DNA from: JACQID01 sp035289125
Lineage (GTDB): Archaea > Aenigmatarchaeota > Aenigmatarchaeia > GW2011-AR5
DNA length: 18,043 bases
Reading direction: 5' to 3'
Assembly (NCBI GenBank): GCA_035289125.1
Contig: DATDXW010000063.1
Span: 1-18,043 of the forward strand
Made by a program: the position numbers and the translations under genes
The notes under the pieces: generated by a model
Told to the model about the DNA's origin: nothing
Database searches by the model: none
What the model saw: the letters and a program-made list of their open reading frames with translations, nothing else
Shown here: positions 1 through 6,812 of the stretch, in pieces
Position numbering within the stretch: the first letter of the stretch is position 1
Layout of the letters: each line of letters opens with the position of its first letter

Positions 1-495
1 CTGCCTTGTACAGGTGGCACGACATGCAAATACGACAGCGGCGGCGGATTGGGATGCTTTGCCTCAACGACGATAGGCGGAATCGGAGGCACAACGCCGG
101 TTCCCGCGTTGCCTACGACGACCACAATTATGGTTGGAAAGCCTGATCTTGTTGTAAGCGATATAGCGCTTGTTAATGTTAGTATACCTTTTGGCTTCAA
201 GGAAACTGATATAGTTTATGTAACAGTGAACGTGACCGTGAAAAATATAGGAACGGCAGGTGCAGAAAAATCTTTAACCAGTATTAATATATCGTCAATG
301 GGTGACGCTACTACCAGAACAATACGTATATGGAATGCACGACGTCGTTGTCGTCGCCGAGGAGGGCGTGTAGCAGTAAGGAGCCGCGCCCGCGTACTGG
401 CAGGTCGCTCCCGACGGGCAGGACACGCCACTGCCCCACTCCAGGCACGAGTCGCTATCGTAATTGCCGCACGTCCTTATCGCGTCTGTGCCTGA
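1..495 (+). CDS. Surface protein fragment: Cys-rich end plus CARDB-like domain, 5' partial and 3' disrupted
   Basis: The frame is open from the first base of the window, so the gene starts outside. It opens with a short Cys-bearing stretch (LPCTGGTTCKYDSGGG), passes a Thr-rich linker (PALPTTTT), then enters a beta-rich segment starting KPDLVVSDIALVNV and containing VNVTVKNIGTAG, which is the typical signature of CARDB/adhesion-like extracellular domains. Sense coding seems to end near base 300-345: beyond it the frame becomes Arg-rich (RRRCRRRGGR) because it is reading antisense through the minus-strand gene, and the domain stops about halfway. The TGA at 493-495 is therefore probably not the native end. 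Likely a secreted or cell-surface protein. The domain call rests on motif look only; truncation is an inference. Confidence 0.5.
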   Translation: MPCTGGTTCKYDSGGGLGCFASTTIGGIGGTTPVPALPTTTTIMVGKPDLVVSDIALVNVSIPFGFKETDIVYVTVNVTVKNIGTAGAEKSLTSINISSMGDATTRTIRIWNARRRCRRRGGRVAVRSRARVLAGRSRRAGHATAPLQARVAIVIAARPYRVCA

Positions 496-789
496 GCAGT
501 AAGCCGCCCCTGCTGAACATTCATTCGTGCACGACGGCGCGGTCGTGGTTGTCGCTCCTGCGCACTCGCTGCTGGCGACGCACGAGCCGTAGTCGCTGTC
601 ATCCGAATAAACGCATACCTCGCTGGCGGCGCAGGACGTGAAAGTGTAGCCGTTGAAGCACGTCCCGCCGCACGTTACGTGAGCGGCTGGTTCTGAGACG
701 ATTCCTTTGATGAATGATTGGATGTCCGTGAAGAGCGATGCCGATGAAATTGCGGAGAGCAATATTATTACCAATACAGCAGTTCGCAC
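295..789 (-). CDS. Secreted Cys-rich repeat protein, probably 3' truncated
   Basis: The 164-residue product starts with a clear signal peptide (MRTAVLVIILLSAISSAS) and continues with a Cys-rich ectodomain. The pattern CTNECSAGAAYC, then RTCGNYDSDSCLEWG, then SCPSGATCQY is a spaced-Cys repeat, separated by Thr-rich linkers (ATTTTAP, ATTTTSC). A second repeat begins (SCIPYTYCSGSS) but ends after a few residues at a stop lying inside the oppositely oriented fragment, so the C-terminus looks lost. The start is GTG at 789-787; the ATG at 791-789 is out of frame, and a TATA box centred 26 bases upstream fits a leaderless start at the GTG. The repeat resembles the Cys-rich end of the plus-strand fragment at 1-60, so both may come from one family. 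Specific role unknown; exported surface or adhesion protein is the likely class. Confidence 0.6.
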   Translation of the reverse strand: MRTAVLVIILLSAISSASLFTDIQSFIKGIVSEPAAHVTCGGTCFNGYTFTSCAASEVCVYSDDSDYGSCVASSECAGATTTTAPSCTNECSAGAAYCSGTDAIRTCGNYDSDSCLEWGSGVSCPSGATCQYAGAAPYCYTPSSATTTTSCIPYTYCSGSSVTH

Positions 790-810
790 ATATGTATATC
801 GTAGTGATTG

Positions 811-820
811 TATTTAAAAA
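811..820 (-). promoter_or_regulatory. TATA box for the secreted Cys-rich gene
   Basis: Minus-strand TTTTTAAATA is centred 26 bases before the GTG start at 789, matching the leaderless spacing seen for mcm and other genes here. The same T-rich stretch lies about 60 bases after the rpa-like stop and could also help end that transcript. Confidence 0.5.
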
Positions 821-879
821 TAAAAATCACATGAAATTCCCGAATTCTCGCTGCGTTCCTTTTTCGCAACGCCGGCAGT

Positions 880-1608
880 TCACAGCTTCTTTATCCGCCC
901 GGGCTTCGGTTCAAAGCACGAGCCTTCGTCCAGAAGCTCCTGCACCACCGCGTCTATCGCGTCTTCGCCCAGTCCGGACTTTGCGATTATCGTGGCATAC
1001 TCGCACCCATCGCCCGCGTCGTTTTCCGCTATTATCTTGAGCAGGGCGTCCTTCGGCAATTCTTTTTCCTCGTCCGACGGCATCGATACGATTATTGCCT
1101 CCGTTTCTTCCGGTTCCATGCCATAGCGTTCCTGCATTATTTTTTTCAGCTCGTCCGCGTCGGCCGTGTTTTTCTGGTTCTCTATGACAACGCGCCTTTT
1201 TTCATCAATAATCTTACGTTGCACGCGCAGCTCTGCCATCCGCAATATTTCAGCGTTCGGGTCGTCCTGCTTGGCAACGACTTCCGGATTTATATAAATC
1301 TCGCCCTGATATTCCTTCACCTTGCCGATGATGTCCACGACGTCGCCGTGCGATGTGCTCTCGAAGAAGGACGACGAAAAAGCCTTGGAGCGAATCGTAT
1401 CTGTGCCGTCATCCAGCGTCACGGAAGAGAACTTTCCGCTCTCGGCAACGAACTTATCTACGACTATGGCCATTATTCTCACGCGCGACAGCCTCATGCC
1501 GTCCGGGCTCACAATGTAGCTCGGGTTGAATCCTTCCTGCTTCACGAACTTCCCTTTCGTCACGTCCGCAATGCACGACTTTACCGCAGTCAGCCTTTTG
1601 TTCTCCAT
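880..1608 (-). CDS. RPA-like OB-fold single-stranded DNA-binding protein with C-terminal winged helix
   Basis: A 242-residue protein. Residues about 38-113 form an OB-fold of the replication factor A type: the strand RLSRVRIMAIVVDKF, then FSSVTLDDGTDTIRSKAF, then GDVVDIIGKVKEYQGEIYI. A charged helical linker follows (about 118-175), and residues about 180-242 look like a winged helix ending in GSCFEPKPGRIKKL. This two-part plan matches RPA32-like subunits: DNA binding by the OB-fold, partner binding by the winged helix. It begins 14 bases after the mcm stop on the same strand, with a weak GGTGAT ribosome-binding site in the gap, so it is probably cotranscribed with the helicase and acts with it in replication or repair. 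Its last residues resemble the MCM tail. Exact RPA subclass is uncertain. Confidence 0.8.
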   Translation of the reverse strand: MENKRLTAVKSCIADVTKGKFVKQEGFNPSYIVSPDGMRLSRVRIMAIVVDKFVAESGKFSSVTLDDGTDTIRSKAFSSSFFESTSHGDVVDIIGKVKEYQGEIYINPEVVAKQDDPNAEILRMAELRVQRKIIDEKRRVVIENQKNTADADELKKIMQERYGMEPEETEAIIVSMPSDEEKELPKDALLKIIAENDAGDGCEYATIIAKSGLGEDAIDAVVQELLDEGSCFEPKPGRIKKL

Positions 1609-1622
1609 ACGAATCTATCACC

Positions 1623-4600
1623 CTAAACCTTTTTAATGAAGCCGTGGCGGACTTCAAACAGCGAGCCGTCCGCTTTCATTTTGTCTATTATCTCCTCGGC
1701 GTTTGCCACGCCCTGCTCCTCGGCTGCGGCTTTCACATCTTCCAGAGGAATATCCTTCATCTTCTTCTGCAGGGAATCTATTATGTCCGTTATCACGTGT
1801 ATCTTCCTTCTCTTCGTGGAGGACACACCCGACTCGGTTAGGTCTATGTCAAACTTGCCCGATTCGTAGTCCCATCCCAGCTGCGAAAGCGAATATTTCA
1901 TCAGCCTTATCGAGCGTTCCGCATCCCGCGCCGACATTTTGCTCGAGAGACTTATCTTTGCCGATGCCTCGGCCAAGCGCAGCAGCGCTTCATACTGGCG
2001 TAGCGTTATCCCAACAGGCGCGTTCTCCCCTGCGCCTGCGGGATTGCGCATCTCCACATAGAATGCCTTCAGCGTGTCGGACGACTCTTTGGTAAGCTCC
2101 ACGCTCGTTATCTTCTGCTTGGCATAGGCTATGTATTTTTTAAGAAGACTGCTGGCTATCGCCGGCTCCACCATCTCCGGGGTTATCCGCGACATCGCTA
2201 TGTGCTCTGCCAGTCTTTCGTCCACATTCCTGTCAGGCCTGTCCAGCAGCGCGAACTTGAGGTCAAACCGTGACAGCAGCGTTTCCGGAATCTGTATCTG
2301 CTCTATTATCGGCGTGTATCTGTCAAAGCGGCTCAGCTTCGGGTTCGCGCCCGCCAGCACAGCGGTCTGCGCAGGTAGCGTGGCAACAATAGACGCTTTC
2401 GCAATGCTAATCGTTTCCACGCTCATCGCCTCGTGCATCGCTATCTGGTCGTCGCGGCTCATCTTGTCAAACTCGTCTATGGCTATCACAGACTTATTTG
2501 CAAGTATAAGCGCTCCCGCCTCAAGCAGCCATCCTCCCATTATCTCATCCTTTCTCACAGTTGCAGTGAGGCCAGCGCCGGTGACGCCTGAGCCCGACAC
2601 GTAACGACCGCGCGGCATCAGGTCGGATACGAATTTAAGAAGCATGCTGTTATGAACGACAATATTATTGGTCATGAAAGTTTCGTTCCCATCGACAGAC
2701 AGGTCGTAAACGTACTTTTCTGCGGATGGCATCTCCTCGGCAGAGATGACCTCGTCCCATACGATACTGCTTCCCAGTATTTTCAGAATTTTTCGTATAT
2801 TAGCCATGGCTCTTTCGTTTTTTTGAAGTTCGGCTTCGTTCGAAAGCATCGCGGCTGCCCTTTCCAGCTTGCGCCTGCCTATTTTGCCCCTGCTTTTTAC
2901 CGTTCTCATCATGGCTGCGAATGCCCTGCGTCTGTTACAGTCTGCGTGTTTTTTTTCGGAATATCCAAGTTCCCGTACAGTATCATAAAGAAGCTTGGTG
3001 CAAGGCAGACTGTCCATAGCGTCCTTTTCGGAAAACCGTCCTATAACCGGCGCGGGCTTCCCGACCAGTTTTATTTTCCCGAGAAGCCTGCTGGCATTGT
3101 TTCCGAGCGCGGTCACTTCGTATTTGACGCGTTTCTCTCCTTTGTAAACGTAGTAACCCTTCCGGAGAAGTGCAAAAACTCCTGTCAGGGACAGCAACTC
3201 TATAATGCCATGGGCAAGATGAGGGCTGATTGTAGTCAGCCCTATTTTGAGGTTCCCTTTGGTCATGCCCTTTGACGGCTTCGCGTTTACGAAAGAACCG
3301 TCGCCGGAAAACACCCCCGAGAGAACCCCCAGAATGAAATCAGCCGGCGCAAAAAAACAGAAATCTGGAACGCATTTCCTCACGGCTCCGGAACCCTTTC
3401 CGAAGCCCGTCTTCTCTGTCGCGTAGCAATGCCTTTTCATGAATTCAACAAGTCTTCTGGAATGGATTGAAATCCCGGCGTCGTTTTCTGACGGCTTGAG
3501 CCCGATGGATTCGGCGAATCTGCTGACAGGCGCTTTGCGCTCCTTATTCATAGACGATATGCTCACATAGGCATCGCCTGGCATGCTTCCTTCCGCAAGG
3601 AACATGCCCACGAAGAATCCGAAATCCCGGTCTAATTTTATCTCCGGTGGCAGGACGCTGAAGTTTGTCTTTTTGAATTGGTCCCCGGTCTGGACGCGTG
3701 TAACCATCGTTTTGTGCGCGCCAAGTGGCACAGGAAGGAAGCACCCCTTTCCCAACTCTTCGCCGGCAACCGGTATTATGTCTCCATTGGGGTCCATCTT
3801 GACAAAGCTGTGGTCCTTCGTTGCAATGACTTCTCTGCCGCTTCTTGTTCTTACTTTCAGAAGCGATTTCGGAGACTCGTGGCGGATGAACGCAGAAACA
3901 GCCTTCCATTCAATCTCATGTGTTCTCGGGTTTATGGACGCGACCTTTATGCCGAACCTGTTTTCGAAGCATACCTCGGAATCGTTTATCCGGACAACAC
4001 GCCCTTCTCTGAGCACATCGTCTACCAGTTTCCCTATATCAGTGAATTCAGGTCCTTTATCAGAATTATGAAGTATTTTGCTTTGCCCTACCAAACTTTT
4101 TCCCACGCCCGGGTCTCCCGTCAGCAGAATGTGCACGTTGCCCCGGACGCGCGACCCGTCCGCCAGCACATGCGGCACCCCGCCGAAAAGTTGCATCACT
4201 ATCGCTTCCTTTATTTCCTTGAACCCGTAGATACCCGGCGCGACGGAAGCCACAAGCTTGTCGTAAATGTTCGGGTCTGCCGCCATGTCCTTTATTATCT
4301 GCTCGTCTTCCGGCGTGATTTCCATGTCCTCGAACTCGGTCTCGGAGAATTCAAGGTGCACTGCCTCAAGCATCATGTCCATCTTCGTGCTCAGCTTCCC
4401 CTTTATCCTCTTCGGGACTTCCTTGAGTATTCCAACTATCTTCAGGCGATTGCCCGGATCCGTCATCTTCTGCATCTTTGGCGTCGTCAGGTCTTCCTTT
4501 ATTACCACGGCTATTTCTCCCGGTTGCTCGCCTTCCGTGACCTCGAAAGGCTCTACGCCCGTCAGCCACCGCACATCGTACATCTTTTTTCCAATAACGT

Positions 4601-5081
4601 CAAAGTCCCCGCGCCTGCCGCAGCCCGATTCGGTAAAAGGCGGCCCGCACAGCGCAGGCTTCTGGATGATGTTAGATTCCTGTTTTACCACCATCTTCGC
4701 ATGGCAGTCCGGACATTCAAAAATCACTTCGTATATCTGCGGCTTCACTTCCGTCGCCGACTTTATCACGGCGTCAATGCACCACATTCTTCCCATATGT
4801 TTCGCACGAAGATTTCTTATTCGTATATTACGCCGCTCGGGTAAGTTTTTTATTCTCACGTTCACGGGCGCCTCGCCTATGCGTTTTGCCGCCTCGCGCA
4901 TGGCTCCAAGCACGTCATCCGGATTCTCCAGCAGCATCTCGCCCGTTATCGGGTCATAGCGGTCAAAAACCGAAAAGTCCAGCACCAGCGCGCTTTCCCC
5001 GTTCACAGCTTTGTATATGTCCGCTGAGCAGTTTTCATAAAGAAATTCGTATATTTTTGTCGTTATCTCTTCAGAAATCAT
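1623..5081 (-). CDS. mcm: Replicative MCM helicase containing an intein
   Basis: The 1152-residue precursor yields a 669-residue MCM after intein removal, a normal length for the archaeal homohexameric replicative DNA helicase. Exteins are residues 1-328 and 812-1152. Visible parts: N-terminal domain with a zinc finger (C123, C126, C145, C154), Walker A GDPGVGK-S (322-328 joined to S812), Walker B IAIDEF (about 866-871), sensor 1 GANPK (N913), arginine finger LLSRFD (R938), and a C-terminal winged helix ending GSLFEVRHGFIKKV. The ATG at 5081-5079 is supported by a TATA box centred about 25 bases upstream, implying a leaderless transcript. It is followed after 14 bases by the RPA-like gene and preceded by tbp on the same strand. 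The extein reading frame is intact, so the helicase should be functional once spliced. Confidence 0.97.
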   Translation of the reverse strand: MISEEITTKIYEFLYENCSADIYKAVNGESALVLDFSVFDRYDPITGEMLLENPDDVLGAMREAAKRIGEAPVNVRIKNLPERRNIRIRNLRAKHMGRMWCIDAVIKSATEVKPQIYEVIFECPDCHAKMVVKQESNIIQKPALCGPPFTESGCGRRGDFDVIGKKMYDVRWLTGVEPFEVTEGEQPGEIAVVIKEDLTTPKMQKMTDPGNRLKIVGILKEVPKRIKGKLSTKMDMMLEAVHLEFSETEFEDMEITPEDEQIIKDMAADPNIYDKLVASVAPGIYGFKEIKEAIVMQLFGGVPHVLADGSRVRGNVHILLTGDPGVGKSLVGQSKILHNSDKGPEFTDIGKLVDDVLREGRVVRINDSEVCFENRFGIKVASINPRTHEIEWKAVSAFIRHESPKSLLKVRTRSGREVIATKDHSFVKMDPNGDIIPVAGEELGKGCFLPVPLGAHKTMVTRVQTGDQFKKTNFSVLPPEIKLDRDFGFFVGMFLAEGSMPGDAYVSISSMNKERKAPVSRFAESIGLKPSENDAGISIHSRRLVEFMKRHCYATEKTGFGKGSGAVRKCVPDFCFFAPADFILGVLSGVFSGDGSFVNAKPSKGMTKGNLKIGLTTISPHLAHGIIELLSLTGVFALLRKGYYVYKGEKRVKYEVTALGNNASRLLGKIKLVGKPAPVIGRFSEKDAMDSLPCTKLLYDTVRELGYSEKKHADCNRRRAFAAMMRTVKSRGKIGRRKLERAAAMLSNEAELQKNERAMANIRKILKILGSSIVWDEVISAEEMPSAEKYVYDLSVDGNETFMTNNIVVHNSMLLKFVSDLMPRGRYVSGSGVTGAGLTATVRKDEIMGGWLLEAGALILANKSVIAIDEFDKMSRDDQIAMHEAMSVETISIAKASIVATLPAQTAVLAGANPKLSRFDRYTPIIEQIQIPETLLSRFDLKFALLDRPDRNVDERLAEHIAMSRITPEMVEPAIASSLLKKYIAYAKQKITSVELTKESSDTLKAFYVEMRNPAGAGENAPVGITLRQYEALLRLAEASAKISLSSKMSARDAERSIRLMKYSLSQLGWDYESGKFDIDLTESGVSSTKRRKIHVITDIIDSLQKKMKDIPLEDVKAAAEEQGVANAEEIIDKMKADGSLFEVRHGFIKKV
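2649..4097 (-). mobile_element. Intein with LAGLIDADG homing endonuclease in the MCM P-loop
   Basis: This 483-residue protein-splicing element (precursor residues 329-811) interrupts Walker A between Lys328 and Ser812. The N-terminal block is SLVGQSKIL, so the first nucleophile is Ser rather than Cys. Block B carries T421 and H424 (IATKDHSF). The C-terminal blocks are KYVYDLSVDGNETF and NNIVVHN, followed by Ser, giving the penultimate His, terminal Asn and +1 Ser needed for splicing. Two LAGLIDADG helices are present: FFVGMFLAEG (acidic E497) and LSGVFSGDGS (acidic D594), about 95 residues apart, so the endonuclease looks intact and possibly active. P-loop insertion is a known preference of inteins in ATPases, including archaeal MCM. 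No stop or frameshift interrupts it. Confidence 0.96.
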
Positions 5082-5100
5082 GCGATAATAATCTTCTGAA

Positions 5101-5110
5101 TATTTTTATA
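5101..5110 (-). promoter_or_regulatory. TATA box of mcm
   Basis: Minus-strand TATAAAAATA lies in the 64-base gap between tbp and mcm, centred about 25 bases before the mcm ATG. This predicts transcription starting at the ATG, so mcm can be expressed separately from tbp. Confidence 0.6.
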
Positions 5111-5145
5111 CGGCGTTCCAGAGGAAGCGGAGGTCAAAGTAACGG

Positions 5146-5700
5146 TTACTTCGGCAGTTTCACTTTCAGTTCTCGCAACTTTTTCTCAAGCTTCTCAACG
5201 GCATCATTAACCTGCAACAGGCTTTTTGCCCCGGCGCACACCACACGGCCCGACGAGAAAAGAAGAAAAGCTACTTTCGGATCGGCTATCCTGTAGACGA
5301 GCCCCGGAAACTGCTCCGGCTCGTACTCGCTGTCTTCCAGTTGGAACGCCAGTTGGTCTAAATTTAACTCGGCGCCCAAGTCTATCGCTACGACGATGTT
5401 CTCTATCTTGACCTTTATCTTCGTTTCGTCCACGCGGATGCCTATCTTCTTGATTTTTTTTACGACTATCTGCAACGCTTCCTTTGCCGCACTAGTGCTG
5501 CGGGCGCCGACACATATTATCTTTCCCGAGCGGAAAATGAGCGTCGCGACTTTTGGATTGTCCAGACGGTAGACGAGCCCCGGAAACTGCTCCGGTTCGT
5601 ACTCGGACGCTTCCATTGTCGCCAGAAGCTTGTCCAGAGATATAACCTTGTCGATTGCTGTTGAAGCGACGACGTTTTCGACTTTTATTTTAACCGCCAT
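5146..5700 (-). CDS. tbp: TATA-box-binding protein (TBP)
   Basis: A 184-residue protein with the two-fold saddle repeat of archaeal TBP. Each half holds SEYEPEQFPGLVYR followed by a PKVA-type beta strand and a Gly/Ala-rich turn (SGKIICVGARS in the first, SGRVVCAGAKS in the second). TBP binds promoter TATA boxes and recruits TFB and RNA polymerase. I place the start at the ATG at 5700-5698 (MAVKIKVENVVAS), the usual family N-terminus; the frame stays open upstream to 5820 but crosses the promoter and hairpins. The TATA box predicts a start near 5718, leaving an 18-base leader that contains an out-of-frame ATGTGA. The two halves are nearly identical at DNA level over 37 bases. Confidence 0.97.
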   Translation of the reverse strand: MAVKIKVENVVASTAIDKVISLDKLLATMEASEYEPEQFPGLVYRLDNPKVATLIFRSGKIICVGARSTSAAKEALQIVVKKIKKIGIRVDETKIKVKIENIVVAIDLGAELNLDQLAFQLEDSEYEPEQFPGLVYRIADPKVAFLLFSSGRVVCAGAKSLLQVNDAVEKLEKKLRELKVKLPK

Positions 5701-5738
5701 GAGAATCACATGAGATTTAAATGTAATATCAAATAGAG

Positions 5739-5748
5739 TATTTAAATA
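5739..5748 (-). promoter_or_regulatory. TATA box of tbp
   Basis: TATTTAAATA, a consensus archaeal TATA box, is centred about 26 bases before a predicted transcription start near 5718. A second AT-rich run (ATTTAAAT, about 5714-5722) is too close to the ATG to serve. Both the tbp and the divergent yjbQ-like promoter use the same decamer. Confidence 0.6.
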
Positions 5749-5786
5749 TCTAAATTCCACCTTATATAGCATAACACGGGAATCCG

Positions 5787-5838
5787 CAAAGAACTTCATG
5801 GAAGTTCTTTGAGAACTCAAATAGCTCCAAGCTATTTG
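5787..5838. repeat. Tandem perfect triloop hairpins between divergent promoters
   Basis: First hairpin: arms 5787-5797 and 5801-5811, 11 bp perfect, loop ATG. Second: arms 5818-5826 and 5830-5838, 9 bp perfect, loop CCA. An overlapping alternative (AGTTCT, loop TTG, AGAACT; 5803-5817) competes with the first. The block lies between the tbp TATA box and the plus-strand TATA box, so neither predicted transcript includes it; it should act as DNA if it acts at all. Confidence 0.6.
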
Positions 5839-5848
5839 CAGTTTTCAA

Positions 5849-5858
5849 TATTTAAATA
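5849..5858 (+). promoter_or_regulatory. TATA box of the YjbQ-family gene
   Basis: TATTTAAATA is centred 26 bases before the TTG at 5880. It overlaps the GTG at 5859 and predicts transcription starting downstream of that codon and of the GTG at 5871, which decides the start of the gene in favour of TTG 5880. Confidence 0.6.
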
Positions 5859-5879
5859 GTGTTATCAGATGTGATCGCA

Positions 5880-6266
5880 TTGCTTTACAGGGACGTTATT
5901 GAAGTGGAAGTTGCCGGTGGCGTGAGCTGGCATGACGTGACGGACGGGATAAACAGCGCTTTGCAGAAGAGCGGAATACAGGAAGGCCTTTGCACGATTT
6001 TCACGGATGCGCATTCGTCAGGCATTCTGGTGAGCAGCGGCAACCGCCTTCTTATGGAGGATTTTAAGAATCATTTTCAGTCGGTCAGCGAAAAAAAGCT
6101 TTACGCATCCCCGCGTGACGCGTTCGTGCACATCCGTGCCTCAATGCTTCCGCGCAGCGTCAGCATTCCCATATCCGGCAGCGCGCTTCATCTTAAGAAT
6201 CGCGTGTTCCTGTGGGATTTCGGTTCTGCTGGAAAGCGCGAGTTGGTGCTTACCGTGCACTTCTGA
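5880..6266 (+). CDS. YjbQ/UPF0047 family protein
   Basis: A 128-residue protein of the small compact family typified by E. coli YjbQ, some members of which have been linked to secondary thiamine-phosphate synthase activity; the in vivo role is unsettled. Family marks: HDVTDGINSALQKSGI near the N-terminus, the His-bearing TDAHSSGILVSS in place of the usual HTTAGI, AFVHIRASML with the conserved His and basic residue, and a closing beta strand ending LVLTVHF. The frame extends upstream to a GTG at 5859, but the TATA box covers that codon, so a leaderless TTG at 5880 is preferred. It is divergent from tbp and its last 17 bases overlap the end of the convergent Ham1 gene. Confidence 0.82.
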   Translation: MLYRDVIEVEVAGGVSWHDVTDGINSALQKSGIQEGLCTIFTDAHSSGILVSSGNRLLMEDFKNHFQSVSEKKLYASPRDAFVHIRASMLPRSVSIPISGSALHLKNRVFLWDFGSAGKRELVLTVHF

Positions 6267-6804
6267 ACCATTCGGCGAATTTGCGCGTAGCCTGCCCGCG
6301 ATGGGATATTTTGTTCTTCTCCTCGCGGCTAACGAAAGACAGCGGCACGTTGCCGCCCTGCGGGATGAATATTTTTTCGTATGGCACGTTCGCGTCTGCG
6401 TTACCTGCAGGCATTTCCGCTATCCGTCCCTGCATCTCACCAGCGAAAAGTTTTTCCTGTTTCCCGTTCGTGTAGCATATTACAGTTCTGACAGTTGCGT
6501 CGCGCTTCTTTCCTTCCAGCTTTTTCAGTATTCCGTCAAAGCCGATGTCAAGGAAAACACGTTTCGCCCGCGCGCCCGGAAAATTTTCGTATGCTGAAAA
6601 GAATATGCCCGTGTCTTCCGTTATGAGCGGCTTTTTTATTTTCACGTAAGCCTGTCGTGCTTTCTCTCGTGCTATTTCTTCCAGCGTCTCCCCGCGCTCG
6701 TCGCATTCCACGTGCGCCATCTCGCTGGAGATGCCAAGCGTTTTCAGCACCGCCGAGATTTCTTCGTATTTGCTCTTGTTTGTCGTTGCTATTATGACGG
6801 GCAT
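6250..6804 (-). CDS. Ham1/RdgB-type XTP/dITP pyrophosphatase
   Basis: Hydrolyses non-canonical purine nucleoside triphosphates (XTP, dITP, ITP) to monophosphates, cleaning the nucleotide pool. From the ATG at 6804 it has 184 residues. Visible marks: the N-terminal nucleotide loop VIIATTNKSKYEEI, the metal-site TEDTGIFF, FPGARAKRVF, and the C-terminal EEKNKISHRGQATRKF. The usual GxGYDP motif is replaced by NVPYEKIF, a mild divergence. An alternative GTG at 6816 would add four residues and overlap the prs stop by four bases; ATG 6804 fits the family N-terminus better. It follows prs in the same operon, so synthesis of the nucleotide precursor PRPP and removal of damaged nucleotides are linked. 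Confidence 0.92.
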   Translation of the reverse strand: MPVIIATTNKSKYEEISAVLKTLGISSEMAHVECDERGETLEEIAREKARQAYVKIKKPLITEDTGIFFSAYENFPGARAKRVFLDIGFDGILKKLEGKKRDATVRTVICYTNGKQEKLFAGEMQGRIAEMPAGNADANVPYEKIFIPQGGNVPLSFVSREEKNKISHRGQATRKFAEWFRSAR

Positions 6805-6812
6805 GATTATTA

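Noticed and set aside
1..789. Snap-back (self-inverted) assembly artefact for the convergent surface fragments
   Set aside because: The two arms are similar only as protein family members; their DNA is not a reverse complement copy. A different kind of chimera is still possible.
3678..4844. A 388-codon open frame on the plus strand, antisense to mcm and its intein
   Set aside because: It spans both the extein and intein of an unmistakable gene, its composition is His/Arg-rich as expected of an antisense shadow, and it has no family motif.
5701..5820. N-terminal extension of tbp to 5820
   Set aside because: It would run through the TATA box and the hairpins, and the family N-terminus matches the ATG at 5700.
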